From: JAMXLO01 sp963799415
Lineage (GTDB): Bacteria > Pseudomonadota > Alphaproteobacteria > Acetobacterales > Acetobacteraceae
DNA: 64,000 nt
Assembly (NCBI GenBank): GCA_963799415.1
Contig: CAWCXI010000026.1
Location: 124,001 to 188,000 of the forward strand
Reading direction: 5' to 3'
The notes under the pieces were generated by a model, which worked only from the letters and a program-made list of their open reading frames with translations, did not search any database and had not been told where the DNA came from. Shown piece by piece: positions 33,012 to 41,307 of this stretch (position 1 is the stretch's first letter; each line of letters starts with the position of its first letter). The position numbers and the translations under genes were made by a program.

Positions 33012-34382
33012 ATGCTGGAAATCGGCGTGTTCCATAACGGTGCGTCCCGCCTGCCTGTCATCACCACCAAGGACGGCGTCACGCTCAACGACGGTACGCT
33101 GGCCGAGGTGCATCAGGCGGCGCAACAGACGCTGGTCAACCAGGTGCGGCAGGGCATCCTGGCAGAGAAGCTGGGGTTCCAGTCCTTCTGGCTCACCGAG
33201 CATCATTTCCAGCCCGAAGGCGCGGAGATGAGCCCCAACCCGCTGATGGTTCAGACAGCCATCGCAGCCAACACCAAACGCATCCGCCTGGGCCAGGCGG
33301 CCAACATCATCGTCTGGCACCATCCCGTGCGCCTGGCCGAACAGATCGCGACGCTCGATGTGATCAGCGGTGGCCGGGTGGAATGCGGCATCGGCCGCGG
33401 CTATCAGCCGCGCGAGAACGAAACCCTCGGCCGCCCGTACGGTTCGACCATCCAGGACCAAGAGCGCAACCGCAAGTCCTTCGAGGAGGCCGTTGCCATC
33501 CTGAAGAAGTGCTGGACCGAGCCGTCCTTCTCGCATCACGGCGAGAACTTCTCGATCCCGCCCACCTACACGAAGTGGAACCACAAGCAGACCATTGCCT
33601 ATTTTCAGATGGACAAGGTCGAGCGCCGCCTGGAAGACGTGCTCTCGCTCGGCGATCCCGACATGTATTCCGCGGGCAATCCGGTGCAGGCCACCACGAC
33701 GACGCTAAAGGAACTTCAGGTCTTCCCGCAGCCCATTCAAAAACCGCATCCGCAGCTCTGGGAACCGCTGACCAGCGCGCGATCGCTCAAGTGGGCCGCG
33801 GAGCATGGCATCAACGGCGTCATGATCGCGGAGCCAAACGACCGGCTGCGGCGCAACATCGAAATATACCATGAGGCGGCGGAGAAGGCGGGCTGGCCCG
33901 ATATGCTCAACCGGGGCAGCTGTAAGTTCGGCTGGGACGCGGCAAAGCGGCGCGGCATCATGACCAGCCGCTATATCCACCTCACCAGACCCGGCCGCGA
34001 GAAGCAGGCGCTGGGCCGTGCGGCGCGTGCGATCGAACTTCAGTTCGACTACTACGGCCCGTTCGGCTTCGGCGCCGTAGTGGCGCGGCTCAACGAGCCG
34101 ATGTTCGATCTGAACAAGAAGGTCACCGCGGACATGCTGCGCGACCGCGAGATCGCCATCCACGGCTCGAAGCAGTTCGTCATCGACAAGATCATGAAGA
34201 TGCGACACGAGTGCGGCTACGAGGATTTCTGCTTCATGGGCTGGTTCGAACTTGGCGGCTTCGATGCCAAGGAGATCGAGGAGCAGATGCAGATGTTCGC
34301 CGAGGACGTGATGCCGGTGATTGCCAGCGAATGCGGCGGGAAGGTTGAACTGCCGGTACGGGGGCTCGATCTCACGATCTGA
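33012..34382 (+). CDS. LLM-class flavin-dependent monooxygenase
   Basis: A 456-residue bacterial-luciferase-like oxidoreductase that uses reduced flavin supplied by a partner reductase. Family features: SFWLTEHHF, RIRLGQAANIIVWHHPVRLAEQIATLD (in two parts), SGGRVECGIGRGYQPRE and PHPQLWEP. It is longer than typical members (about 340), with an extended C-terminal half (KQFVIDKIMKMRHECGYEDF). Substrate unknown. GGGAG lies upstream of the ATG. It is not obviously linked to neighbours. Confidence 0.87.
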   Translation: MLEIGVFHNGASRLPVITTKDGVTLNDGTLAEVHQAAQQTLVNQVRQGILAEKLGFQSFWLTEHHFQPEGAEMSPNPLMVQTAIAANTKRIRLGQAANIIVWHHPVRLAEQIATLDVISGGRVECGIGRGYQPRENETLGRPYGSTIQDQERNRKSFEEAVAILKKCWTEPSFSHHGENFSIPPTYTKWNHKQTIAYFQMDKVERRLEDVLSLGDPDMYSAGNPVQATTTTLKELQVFPQPIQKPHPQLWEPLTSARSLKWAAEHGINGVMIAEPNDRLRRNIEIYHEAAEKAGWPDMLNRGSCKFGWDAAKRRGIMTSRYIHLTRPGREKQALGRAARAIELQFDYYGPFGFGAVVARLNEPMFDLNKKVTADMLRDREIAIHGSKQFVIDKIMKMRHECGYEDFCFMGWFELGGFDAKEIEEQMQMFAEDVMPVIASECGGKVELPVRGLDLTI

Positions 34383-34396
34383 TTGACACTGGACAA

Positions 34397-34435
34397 GGAT
34401 CGCCTGACCCTCCTCCGTCACAGGAGGAGCGATCC
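34397..34435 (+). terminator. Stem-loop after the monooxygenase gene
   Basis: GGATCG/CGATCC outer pairing and CTCCTCC/GGAGGAG inner pairing (34410-34416 with 34423-34429), starting 14 bp after the stop. No T-run follows, so its role as a terminator is uncertain. The right arm is also a perfect ribosome binding site ahead of an 18-codon ATG frame at 34436, of unknown meaning. Confidence 0.35.
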
Positions 34436-34613
34436 ATGTATCGGTCGCCTACCACGGCACCGTTACGGTCGATCACGCGCCCAAGGTGGTGACCTTCTAT
34501 GTGGAAAGCGCCTCGGTACCGGCATGCAACGGTGCCACGCGCGTTCCAGTGCATCACTGTGACCGCTGATACCCTGACGACGAAGGGATCGCCGCCGTGC
34601 CGTCACGCCGAAC

Positions 34614-35018
34614 CTATGGGTTGCAGATCATGGCGGCCTGACTTTGCTCTCCGTTTGGACCGCTGGAGCAAAGGTCGTAGTCGTGTTGCGCGCGCTCGGA
34701 CGGGCTCCGGTAAGTGTAGGTACGGCTCCAGGGATCGAGCGGTAATGCATCCCCCTTGAGATAAGGGCCATTCCAATTCTCGGCGCCTGCTGGCCGTTTC
34801 ACCAGCGCTGCAAGTCCCTGTTCGGTCGTGGGATACGAGCCCATATCGAGATTATAAAGGTCGAGTATACTCGAAAGTCGCTCGATGGATTGCTTGGCTA
34901 CGGACACCCGAGCCCCGCTCAGTTGGCGCAACGCTGCTGGTGCAACCAAGCCAATGAGCAGCCCGATGATTGTGATGACCACCAGTATCTCAAGAAGCGT
35001 GAAACCGGCATCACGCAT
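34614..35018 (-). CDS. gspG: Type II secretion major pseudopilin GspG
   Basis: Main subunit of the periplasmic pseudopilus of the type II secretion system. The 134-residue prepilin has a short leader MRDAG cleaved before FTLLEILVVITIIGLL (Glu5 present), and the C-terminal GspG features SYPTTEQGLAALVKRP, NGPYLKGDALPLDPW and YDLCSSGPNG, the calcium-binding region. ATG 35018 has a perfect GGAGG upstream; the longer frame adds 58 implausible residues. It is the last gene of the minus-strand gsp run and is separated from gspK by a secreted propeller gene. Confidence 0.95.
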   Translation of the reverse strand: MRDAGFTLLEILVVITIIGLLIGLVAPAALRQLSGARVSVAKQSIERLSSILDLYNLDMGSYPTTEQGLAALVKRPAGAENWNGPYLKGDALPLDPWSRTYTYRSPSERAQHDYDLCSSGPNGEQSQAAMICNP

Positions 35019-35227
35019 ATCCTCCGAGGACTCAGGCCTCGGATGCGGTGAAAAGCTGAGAGGTCGGGCTCTTATCAACTCCTGCTCCGTCGTTGCGATA
35101 CACCGGTCTTGCGAGCCAGGCGGGCCGGAATCCCAGGTCCACCGCGCAGGCTGCCAGACCGACGCCAGCAACGATAGCAAATGGCATGGCAAACGTCACA
35201 ATAAGTCACAAAGGCGCCAAACGATCA

Positions 35228-35263
35228 GAACGCCGCTGCCGTTCTCGACGGACAGCGGCGTTC
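35228..35263 (-). terminator. Hairpin just downstream of the propeller gene
   Basis: Perfect 11-bp stem GAACGCCGCTG/CAGCGGCGTTC (35228-35238 with 35253-35263) with a 14-nt loop, 11 bp after the stop of the propeller gene on the minus strand. Only a weak T-rich stretch follows (GTTTGG), so it may be an attenuating rather than complete terminator before gspG. Confidence 0.5.
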
Positions 35264-35274
35264 CAACCCTTGAT

Positions 35275-36588
35275 CTAGCGCCTGGCCAGCCGTGCACCGA
35301 GGTCGTCATCATCGATGGACGACGGCAGGTAGACCGCTATGCAGCCATTCGTCGGACAGGGATTCGTTGGATCCGTGCCGGCCGGGCTGCCCGTAGGCAC
35401 AAAGCCTATCGGCACGAAGACATGGTGCGAGAACTTATCGGCCGCGACCGAGTGCGCGGTGGTCGATGTCGGCACGCCACCATCAAACATGAACGTATTC
35501 GCATCGACAGTGCCAAGGATCGGCGTCACCTTCCCGGTACTACTGTCCACGGTGCCGCGTGCGGCAAGATAGTAGTGCTGCGACGCCGGGTCGAACCACA
35601 CTTCGTCGTTTCCACCCGCCTCGGTGACGTTTGCCAGGACGTCTCCGGTGTCGAGATTGATGATGAGCGACTGGGTGGAGGGGGGCGTTCCGAATGCGGA
35701 GCCGCAACCGATCATCGCCTCATGACGCGGGCCAAGCGCAAGACCGGCCGGTGAGCAGTTCTGCACCGGATAGGTCGCGATAACCTTCATGCTGCTCGGA
35801 TCGATCACCGACACGCCACCTTGCGCGGGATTGGGACCAACCTGCGGAACGGAGACATAGAACAGGCCGGTCTGTGGCGACCACTGCGACTGCTCGATGC
35901 CGTTTTGGGCGTCGACGCCGGCATGGGCCTTGTCGAAGATGATCTGTCCGAGGATTTCATGGGTGTCGGTGTTGACCAGCGTTATGAACGGCGGCGTATT
36001 GGCGTTGTTCGCGGCCGCCAGGATGTGATCGCGCGCGTCCCAGGCCATTTCGTCGACCCGCATCTTCACGGTTGAGTCGGTCGGGTCAGTGACCGGGATG
36101 ATGGCGGTGACATTGAATGTGGCGATATCGATCACCTTGAGGGTGCTGTCGCCATCGCCCGCCCAAACCTCCTTGCCGCCGACTATGACGACGCCATCAG
36201 GTCCTGATATGCTGTTGTTTGCCGCGGGCGGAGTGGCGGTATTGCACTTCACACCTGCAAAGCCGCCAACACGGCCGATAAACGTATCGTCGCTGGCATC
36301 GAAGAAATCGACGCCGGCGTTGGTGCGATCGGCCAGGACGTAGAGATCGGTCTTCGGGTCGACGAAGCTGATATCGAACGCCCCAAGGCCCGTGCCAGGC
36401 ACACAGGCGGAGGACGAAATCCCCGGCTCGGCCGGCACAGGGATCTGACCGACCATGACCATGTGTTCGTCCGCGCGGGTTGCGACGGTGCCAGCCAGCA
36501 GCAATGCCCCGGCCACAGTGGTGCCCAGCAGCAAAGACGCCCTCGCGGAACAATTCACTGACCTGCTCTTGTAGCAGTTGACGCTCAT
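35275..36588 (-). CDS. Secreted beta-propeller protein in the gsp locus
   Basis: A 437-residue protein with a signal peptide (basic start, hydrophobic residues 18-35, cleavage after about ATRA). The mature part consists of repeated strands of YncE/WD-like type (DLYVLADRTNAGVDFFDASD, KEVWAGDGDSTLKVIDIATF, GLFYVSVPQ, SVIDPSSMKVIATYP, LIINLDTGDV), suggesting a six- or seven-bladed propeller. A strong GGGAGG ribosome binding site precedes the ATG. It lies between gspK and gspG and so is likely expressed with the secretion machinery. Whether it is a secreted client or a periplasmic accessory is unknown. Confidence 0.8.
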   Translation of the reverse strand: MSVNCYKSRSVNCSARASLLLGTTVAGALLLAGTVATRADEHMVMVGQIPVPAEPGISSSACVPGTGLGAFDISFVDPKTDLYVLADRTNAGVDFFDASDDTFIGRVGGFAGVKCNTATPPAANNSISGPDGVVIVGGKEVWAGDGDSTLKVIDIATFNVTAIIPVTDPTDSTVKMRVDEMAWDARDHILAAANNANTPPFITLVNTDTHEILGQIIFDKAHAGVDAQNGIEQSQWSPQTGLFYVSVPQVGPNPAQGGVSVIDPSSMKVIATYPVQNCSPAGLALGPRHEAMIGCGSAFGTPPSTQSLIINLDTGDVLANVTEAGGNDEVWFDPASQHYYLAARGTVDSSTGKVTPILGTVDANTFMFDGGVPTSTTAHSVAADKFSHHVFVPIGFVPTGSPAGTDPTNPCPTNGCIAVYLPSSIDDDDLGARLARR

Positions 36589-36893
36589 AACTCTCCTCCC
36601 TTTTCACGTTTGAGACACAGGCGCGCGCGCCGCGTAATTTGCAGCGATGCCCAAGAATCTCCGGCAGTCCTAAGGGCAAGGATCGCAGACAGACGTAAGC
36701 GCCGTCCGCCATCCATGATCCGCCTCCCTGCCGGATCGGAATAGTATGGCTCCGCAAATTTATTGCAGGCCGCAGCCGTTACCGTGTCTATCCATGGGAC
36801 ACGCGACCAAACAATTCCTCAAGTAAATTTAATGCTAACTCGGCGGCGCTCAAATAATCACGCACCTGCATCGTCTATTACTTGTGTCTTGCC
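36589..36893. other. 305-bp gap between the propeller gene and gspK
   Basis: No gene seen. It should hold the promoter of the propeller gene or the transcribed spacer of the operon. It is relatively AT-rich between 36760 and 36890. No strong hairpin found. Confidence 0.45.
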
Positions 36894-37712
36894 CTATGAT
36901 GCGCGGCTCCAAAACCGTTCATGCGCGAGGAGTTCGTATCGCCGTCCTTCCGCTTGCGCATTTGTGCGCACGACCACGCGCACGGTAAAATGGGCGTGGC
37001 CATGCCCCCTCGCATCGGCCGTGATCGACAGCAATCCTGTGACGCCTGCCATACTGGGCTCGCCGCCTTGCCCCGCCAACACAAGGGCCTGGACGACCAC
37101 TGGGTCGCGGGCCCCCATATCCGGATCACCGTCGGTGAAGATCGTCAGGTGTGGGCGCAGACGGACCAGCAGGTCAGGCGTCATGCCGAGTATTGCTTCG
37201 AGCTCATCCAGGTTGGTGAAGGGCGTTCCGGGTGGAGCGTATTCGCGCCGCGCTGCAACATATCGAGCGGTGACCGCGTCCGCACGGCCAGCCACTGCGG
37301 ACGCCTGGCGCCACTCCGTAATCGAGGTCGCCACTCCCGCAGATGTGACACGATCAGTGCCGAGCGCTGTCATCAGCGCCTGTAGCAGCGCCCCCGAGGC
37401 GATGTTCGGATTGACCTTCTCCGCCTCGTCATCCAGTTGCACTGCGACGGGGACGCGTCCGACACGGATCATCCGCGTGACACTATCGGCATCCCAGTGC
37501 TTGTTCGATGTGTCGAGGTTCGCGAAGATCGCCTGCTGCACGGCGCCGTTTGCCGCGGCTTCCAGCTCCGCGGCATCCAACAGATTGCGCGCAAGCTGCG
37601 TGTCCTGACGCGCGGTGGCCAGGAGCTGGGTGCCCAGCAGCGCCAACAGACCGAGCGTCCAAAGCACGATCAGCAGCGCGAATCCTCGCTGGTCGGTCTT
37701 GCCGCGGCTCAT
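36894..37712 (-). CDS. gspK: Type II secretion minor pseudopilin GspK
   Basis: Largest minor pseudopilin, which with GspI and GspJ forms the pseudopilus tip complex. The 272-residue protein has the prepilin-like MSRGKTDQRG then FALLIVLWTLGLLALLG; Glu5 is replaced by Ile, as usual for GspK. The large globular domain includes AELEAAANGAVQQAI, DDEAEKVNPNIA, TNLDELEAILGM and the C-terminal strand TVRVVVRTNAQAEGRRYEL. Overlaps gspJ by ATGA. Confidence 0.93.
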   Translation of the reverse strand: MSRGKTDQRGFALLIVLWTLGLLALLGTQLLATARQDTQLARNLLDAAELEAAANGAVQQAIFANLDTSNKHWDADSVTRMIRVGRVPVAVQLDDEAEKVNPNIASGALLQALMTALGTDRVTSAGVATSITEWRQASAVAGRADAVTARYVAARREYAPPGTPFTNLDELEAILGMTPDLLVRLRPHLTIFTDGDPDMGARDPVVVQALVLAGQGGEPSMAGVTGLLSITADARGHGHAHFTVRVVVRTNAQAEGRRYELLAHERFWSRAS

Positions 37713-38308
37713 GGCGGATCAAGCAGTGGCGCCGCCACGATGTCCGGCCAGTGACGTGCGTCGCCAGCAGGAAATCGCAGGCTGATGCGAACCAGTGTCG
37801 GCAGGCTAGGCGCACGCCATGCACTGACCCAACCGCTGCCTGGGCGCCAGAAGGCCAGCTCCATCCGTGACACGCCACGCAGCAATTCGGTGTCCGTCGG
37901 CGACGGCGGTGATCCCACGCGTTTCGCATGCAGGTAAGGGAGCCAGCGCAGCACGAGCCGGTGCCCCGCATCAACCAGCAATGTGGCCTGCATGCGTCGG
38001 CTACCCGTCGGATCACCTGTGCTCGGCAACGCCGTGATGCAATCCAGCCTGTCGCTGCTGCCGACGAACGGCGCAGGGTCGAGTTCATCGCCTGGGTCAG
38101 CACCTTCAATCAGATGCCGCAGCGTGCTGTCGAGCGTATTGAAGTCGTCGTTGCTGTTGGTCAGTCGCACTCCCGTGCGCCAGGCGAGCAGGCCGAAATG
38201 CACCCCCTGCGCAAGCCCCACAAGCAGGAAGCCGAGTACCGTCAACGCGACGAGGAGTTCGAGCAGGGTGAAGCCGTTGGCCTGCCGGATGGGCGCTGCT
38301 TTTTTCAT
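37709..38308 (-). CDS. gspJ: Type II secretion minor pseudopilin GspJ
   Basis: A 199-residue minor pseudopilin of the tip complex. Leader MKKAAPIRQANG, then FTLLELLVALTVLGFLLVGL with Glu5. The C-terminal domain contains MELAFWRPGSGWVSAWRAP and LPTLVRISLRFPAGD, typical of GspJ. ATG 38308 overlaps the gspI stop by four bases and is preferred over a longer frame with an Arg-rich extension. Confidence 0.93.
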   Translation of the reverse strand: MKKAAPIRQANGFTLLELLVALTVLGFLLVGLAQGVHFGLLAWRTGVRLTNSNDDFNTLDSTLRHLIEGADPGDELDPAPFVGSSDRLDCITALPSTGDPTGSRRMQATLLVDAGHRLVLRWLPYLHAKRVGSPPSPTDTELLRGVSRMELAFWRPGSGWVSAWRAPSLPTLVRISLRFPAGDARHWPDIVAAPLLDPP

Positions 38309-38805
38309 CGCGTGCCCTGGCCGATCTGCTCGGTGTCCAGCCGCACCTCGCGTGCGACGCCTCCGTCGCGCCACGCGACCGATACCGTCACCGCGAAGAG
38401 CGTCAGCGGGAAGCTTGCCGAGCCACGCAGCGTCACGGCGTTGGCCGGCTTGACGGTTGCGCTGGCTATCGGTGCCACACGCAAGCGCCAGCGGAAGCCA
38501 CCACCGTCGTCACCCTGCCAGTCACCGGACACAAGCGGGCTGGCATGCACCGAAGCTGTCAGGTGTGATCGGGCGCGCGCAATGGCCTGCTCGTAATGTG
38601 ACGCGGCCTGGGTGGAGTGCAGTCCAGCCAAACCGGCATTGAACAGCACAACAAGGGCCAACGCCGCGATGATGAAGGCGACAAGGACCTCCAGCAAAGT
38701 GAAGCCGTGGTCACTGGACGCGCGAACGGGGGAGCACCGGGCAAGGCACTCCCCCGCAACCGATGACGGTCGAGACTTTAGTGTCGCATCAGTTCTGGCT
38801 GCCAT
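38305..38805 (-). CDS. gspI: Type II secretion minor pseudopilin GspI
   Basis: A minor pseudopilin of 166 residues by this start. Cleavage is expected in SSDHG before FTLLEVLVAFIIAALALVVL. The leader is unusually long, 34 residues, because the only ATG/GTG/TTG in frame upstream is at 38805; it overlaps the phospholipase stop by 17 bp. The mature protein (about 132 residues) has the GspI pattern (HYEQAIARARSHL, GDWQGDDGGGFRWRLRV, LFAVTVSVAWRDG). Overlaps gspJ. Confidence 0.88.
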   Translation of the reverse strand: MAARTDATLKSRPSSVAGECLARCSPVRASSDHGFTLLEVLVAFIIAALALVVLFNAGLAGLHSTQAASHYEQAIARARSHLTASVHASPLVSGDWQGDDGGGFRWRLRVAPIASATVKPANAVTLRGSASFPLTLFAVTVSVAWRDGGVAREVRLDTEQIGQGTR

Positions 38806-40738
38806 CGCCTCCGCTGGAGTTGTCGAAATGGAAAGCGTCCATCAGGTCGCCGATCGCCGGGCTGTTGGTCGGCACATAAGGGTTGCTCGCGTCCTGTTGT
38901 GGGTTCGGCATGTTGTCCCTGCTGCGCGCCGAGATCGTCGGCAGTTGCCAGTTGGCCTCGATGAACTTCAGGATGGACACGTGGTCGGTGTAACTGTGGT
39001 TGATGTGGCCGCCGGTCGAGAACGGCGACACGACCAGCAGCATAATGCGGGGACCGTCGCCGAAGAAATCCAGCGGCTGGATGTATCCTGAGTCGTAGTA
39101 GCCGCCTGCTTCGTCCGTCGTGATGAACACCGCGGTGGAGCGCCAGAGGTCCGGCTTCTGTCGCAGCTCGACCAGGATCTTGCGAACGAACGCCTCGAAG
39201 ATGCTGTACTTCGACGAAGACGGATGGCCGTCGTTCAGGGCGCTGGGTTTCACAAACGAGACGGCGGGCAGAATGCCGTCCTGGATGTCGGTATAGAGGT
39301 CCGCAGTGTCCTTGTTTACCGAGGTGCGCAGCCCCTCGTTGGTCATGATCGAAGTCTGGTACTGGAACGGATTGCAGATGTTGCAGTAGACATCGGTTGG
39401 GTTGTTCGGATCATCGACATATTGGTTCCAACCCTCGCCGTACCAGTGGAACGATACCTGCGCGGCCAGCAGCACATTGCCGATACTCGGCGTCGGGCTC
39501 GGCGGGACGGTGAACGGATTGGCAGTGGCATCAGCCACAGTGCCATTGCCATAGTAACCAGGATTGTAGTTGTTCAGCAGATAATAGTGAGTGGGCTCGC
39601 AGTTTGGATTGATCTTGGTCGCCAGGTTCTGGAGGTAGCTGACCACGGACCCCACCCCTGGTTGGCTGCTATCGGCGCACATGCTGTAGGAGCCGCCGGA
39701 ATAGCCGTCCTGCGAGAACCAGTTGTTGGTCCCGGGCTGCGGGTTCGGGTTCTCTATCTGATTGTTCGGCGGTGCCGCGGCGTTGCCGTTGCCGTCAGTG
39801 TACCATATCCCGTCCGCAAACCCCGCAAAGATGCTGTCCAGCCCTGTGCCGCCCATCGTCGGCTGGTGATAGTTGTCGCTGAGCGTGTAGCGATCCGCCA
39901 ACTGCTTGAAGTACGGCATGTCGCCCTGCTGGACATTGTAAAATGCCATGGCAGTGGCGCCTTCGCCGGTGCTTTGATCGTTGAACCCAGCAACCTGCGG
40001 CTTGCCGTTGCTGCCGGCGCCGATCGTCACCTCGACCCACGGATACAGGTCGTTCTGGCAGCCGCTCGGGTTCTGCTGCGTGGCATGGCTGACGTCGCAG
40101 TCCGCCTGTTGCCTCGCCTGATAATAGCGATGCACCGGGCTGTTGGCATAGGCGTCGTACGGCACGCCGGGAGTAAGCTGGAAGGGCCCTGGCGGCAGGT
40201 TGTTCACGTTATTGATGCGCGTGTCGACCGAATCCTTGGGCAAACCAGTCGCGCCTGTGGTCAGCGACAGCAGGCTGCCCGGCAGCACGCCGTAATCGAC
40301 GGCGGCAGCGGCCGCGATGGTGGCAAATGGCGGCGGACTTTCGTCGCTGGCCGATTCCGGTGCGCCACCAGTGTTCGGCGGCGGCAGCGTCGTGTAGGGG
40401 CCGGTCTTCGTCGGAGCGACACTGTAACTGGAGGTGGCGCTCGCCTGGTATTGCAGCGCCTGCTTGAAGTTGGGGCCAGGCGAGCCGTCCGCCCCGACGA
40501 TACCCTCCGACAACAGGTTCTGCACCTTGTCACCACTCGGCGAGACGTAGGTTGCGAACAAATGGTCGAAGCTGCGATTCTCGCCGTAAATCACGATGAC
40601 GTGCTTGATCGGAGTTTTGGTGTTGTCATCGTTTGGCCCGAGTGGCTGTGCCGCCAAAGCGCTCGGAACCCACGTCTGGGTTGCTATTGCCAACAGCGAA
40701 GCGCAGGCGAGCAGCCGACCCTTGCAGGTATTCATCAT
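38789..40738 (-). CDS. Secreted phospholipase C / acid phosphatase family enzyme
   Basis: A 649-residue enzyme of the bacterial PLC/AcpA phosphoesterase family with a Sec signal peptide (about residues 1-29, ending ALAA). Recognised motifs: VIVIYGENRSFDHLFATYV (metal-binding and nucleophile region), SDNYHQPTMGGTG, FITTDEAGGYYD and SYTDHVSILKFIEANW. The family hydrolyses phospholipids or phosphomonoesters outside the cytoplasm, and several members are type II secretion clients. Its position between the transglycosylase and gspI, in the same orientation, makes it the best candidate client of this secretion system. ATG 40735 is an equal alternative start. Confidence 0.9.
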   Translation of the reverse strand: MMNTCKGRLLACASLLAIATQTWVPSALAAQPLGPNDDNTKTPIKHVIVIYGENRSFDHLFATYVSPSGDKVQNLLSEGIVGADGSPGPNFKQALQYQASATSSYSVAPTKTGPYTTLPPPNTGGAPESASDESPPPFATIAAAAAVDYGVLPGSLLSLTTGATGLPKDSVDTRINNVNNLPPGPFQLTPGVPYDAYANSPVHRYYQARQQADCDVSHATQQNPSGCQNDLYPWVEVTIGAGSNGKPQVAGFNDQSTGEGATAMAFYNVQQGDMPYFKQLADRYTLSDNYHQPTMGGTGLDSIFAGFADGIWYTDGNGNAAAPPNNQIENPNPQPGTNNWFSQDGYSGGSYSMCADSSQPGVGSVVSYLQNLATKINPNCEPTHYYLLNNYNPGYYGNGTVADATANPFTVPPSPTPSIGNVLLAAQVSFHWYGEGWNQYVDDPNNPTDVYCNICNPFQYQTSIMTNEGLRTSVNKDTADLYTDIQDGILPAVSFVKPSALNDGHPSSSKYSIFEAFVRKILVELRQKPDLWRSTAVFITTDEAGGYYDSGYIQPLDFFGDGPRIMLLVVSPFSTGGHINHSYTDHVSILKFIEANWQLPTISARSRDNMPNPQQDASNPYVPTNSPAIGDLMDAFHFDNSSGGDGSQN

Positions 40739-40884
40739 CCTGTCCCATCCCCTGATTGCTGAGAGAACGACAGGAAGGTGACGGCAACGCTTTACCGGGC
40801 CATGACACTGGGCTGACCATCTGATGACTCACGCGCAATTGCTTTCGTACTTGTGATGGAGCGGTGGCAATGGGCAATCATTGC

Positions 40885-41307
40885 TCAATTCCTTGCGTAA
40901 TCCTTGCCCCGGGCGAACAACCGATACGCTGAAGCCAGCACCTTTGACTGGTAATCCAGATTGAGAGCCGGCGTGTGCGAGTGATAATACCCGACCGCAA
41001 GCATCAGATCGCCCTGTGCTTCGTTCAGATACGTCCGCATGATCGCGCCGGCCGCGGCGATGTTGAAGCAGCCGTCATAGACCAGGCGAACGCGCACATT
41101 TTCCGGCGGGATGCGCGCCACCTCTGCCAGTTTGGTGACCCAGCTCGTGTTGACCTGCATGATGCCAAGGTCCTGAGAGCCGTCGCTATTCAAGTGCACG
41201 ATGCCGACAGAACCGCCCTCGACGGCCTGAATCGACGGCAGCACGCGTGGCGGCAGATGATAGAATGCGGCGACGCTGGCCATGCAGGCGAGCAGCGGAA
41301 TGCTCAT
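40885..41307 (-). CDS. Lytic transglycosylase in the gsp operon
   Basis: A 140-residue single-domain SLT-type lytic transglycosylase. The catalytic Glu30 is in QAVEGGSVG, followed by DLGIMQVNTSW (the GxMQ motif), CFNIAAAGAIM and AVGYYHSHT; the C-terminal Tyr-containing helix is present. The weakly hydrophobic start MSIPLLACMASVAAFYHLPP may act as an export signal. Such VirB1-like enzymes open peptidoglycan for envelope-spanning machines. Its ATG overlaps the gspD stop (ATGA), so it is made with the secretin, which it may help to insert. Confidence 0.88.
   Translation of the reverse strand: MSIPLLACMASVAAFYHLPPRVLPSIQAVEGGSVGIVHLNSDGSQDLGIMQVNTSWVTKLAEVARIPPENVRVRLVYDGCFNIAAAGAIMRTYLNEAQGDLMLAVGYYHSHTPALNLDYQSKVLASAYRLFARGKDYARN

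Noticed and set aside
34424..34570. Short frame with ribosome binding site and a possible frameshifted small protein (VAYHGTVTVDHAPKVVTFYV)
   Set aside because: Protein-like in one frame, but the well-placed ATG is in another frame and ends after 18 codons; too short to call a gene or a remnant.
39224..40762. 512-codon open frame opposite the phospholipase gene
   Set aside because: Antisense shadow; the minus-strand gene has a signal peptide and phosphoesterase motifs.
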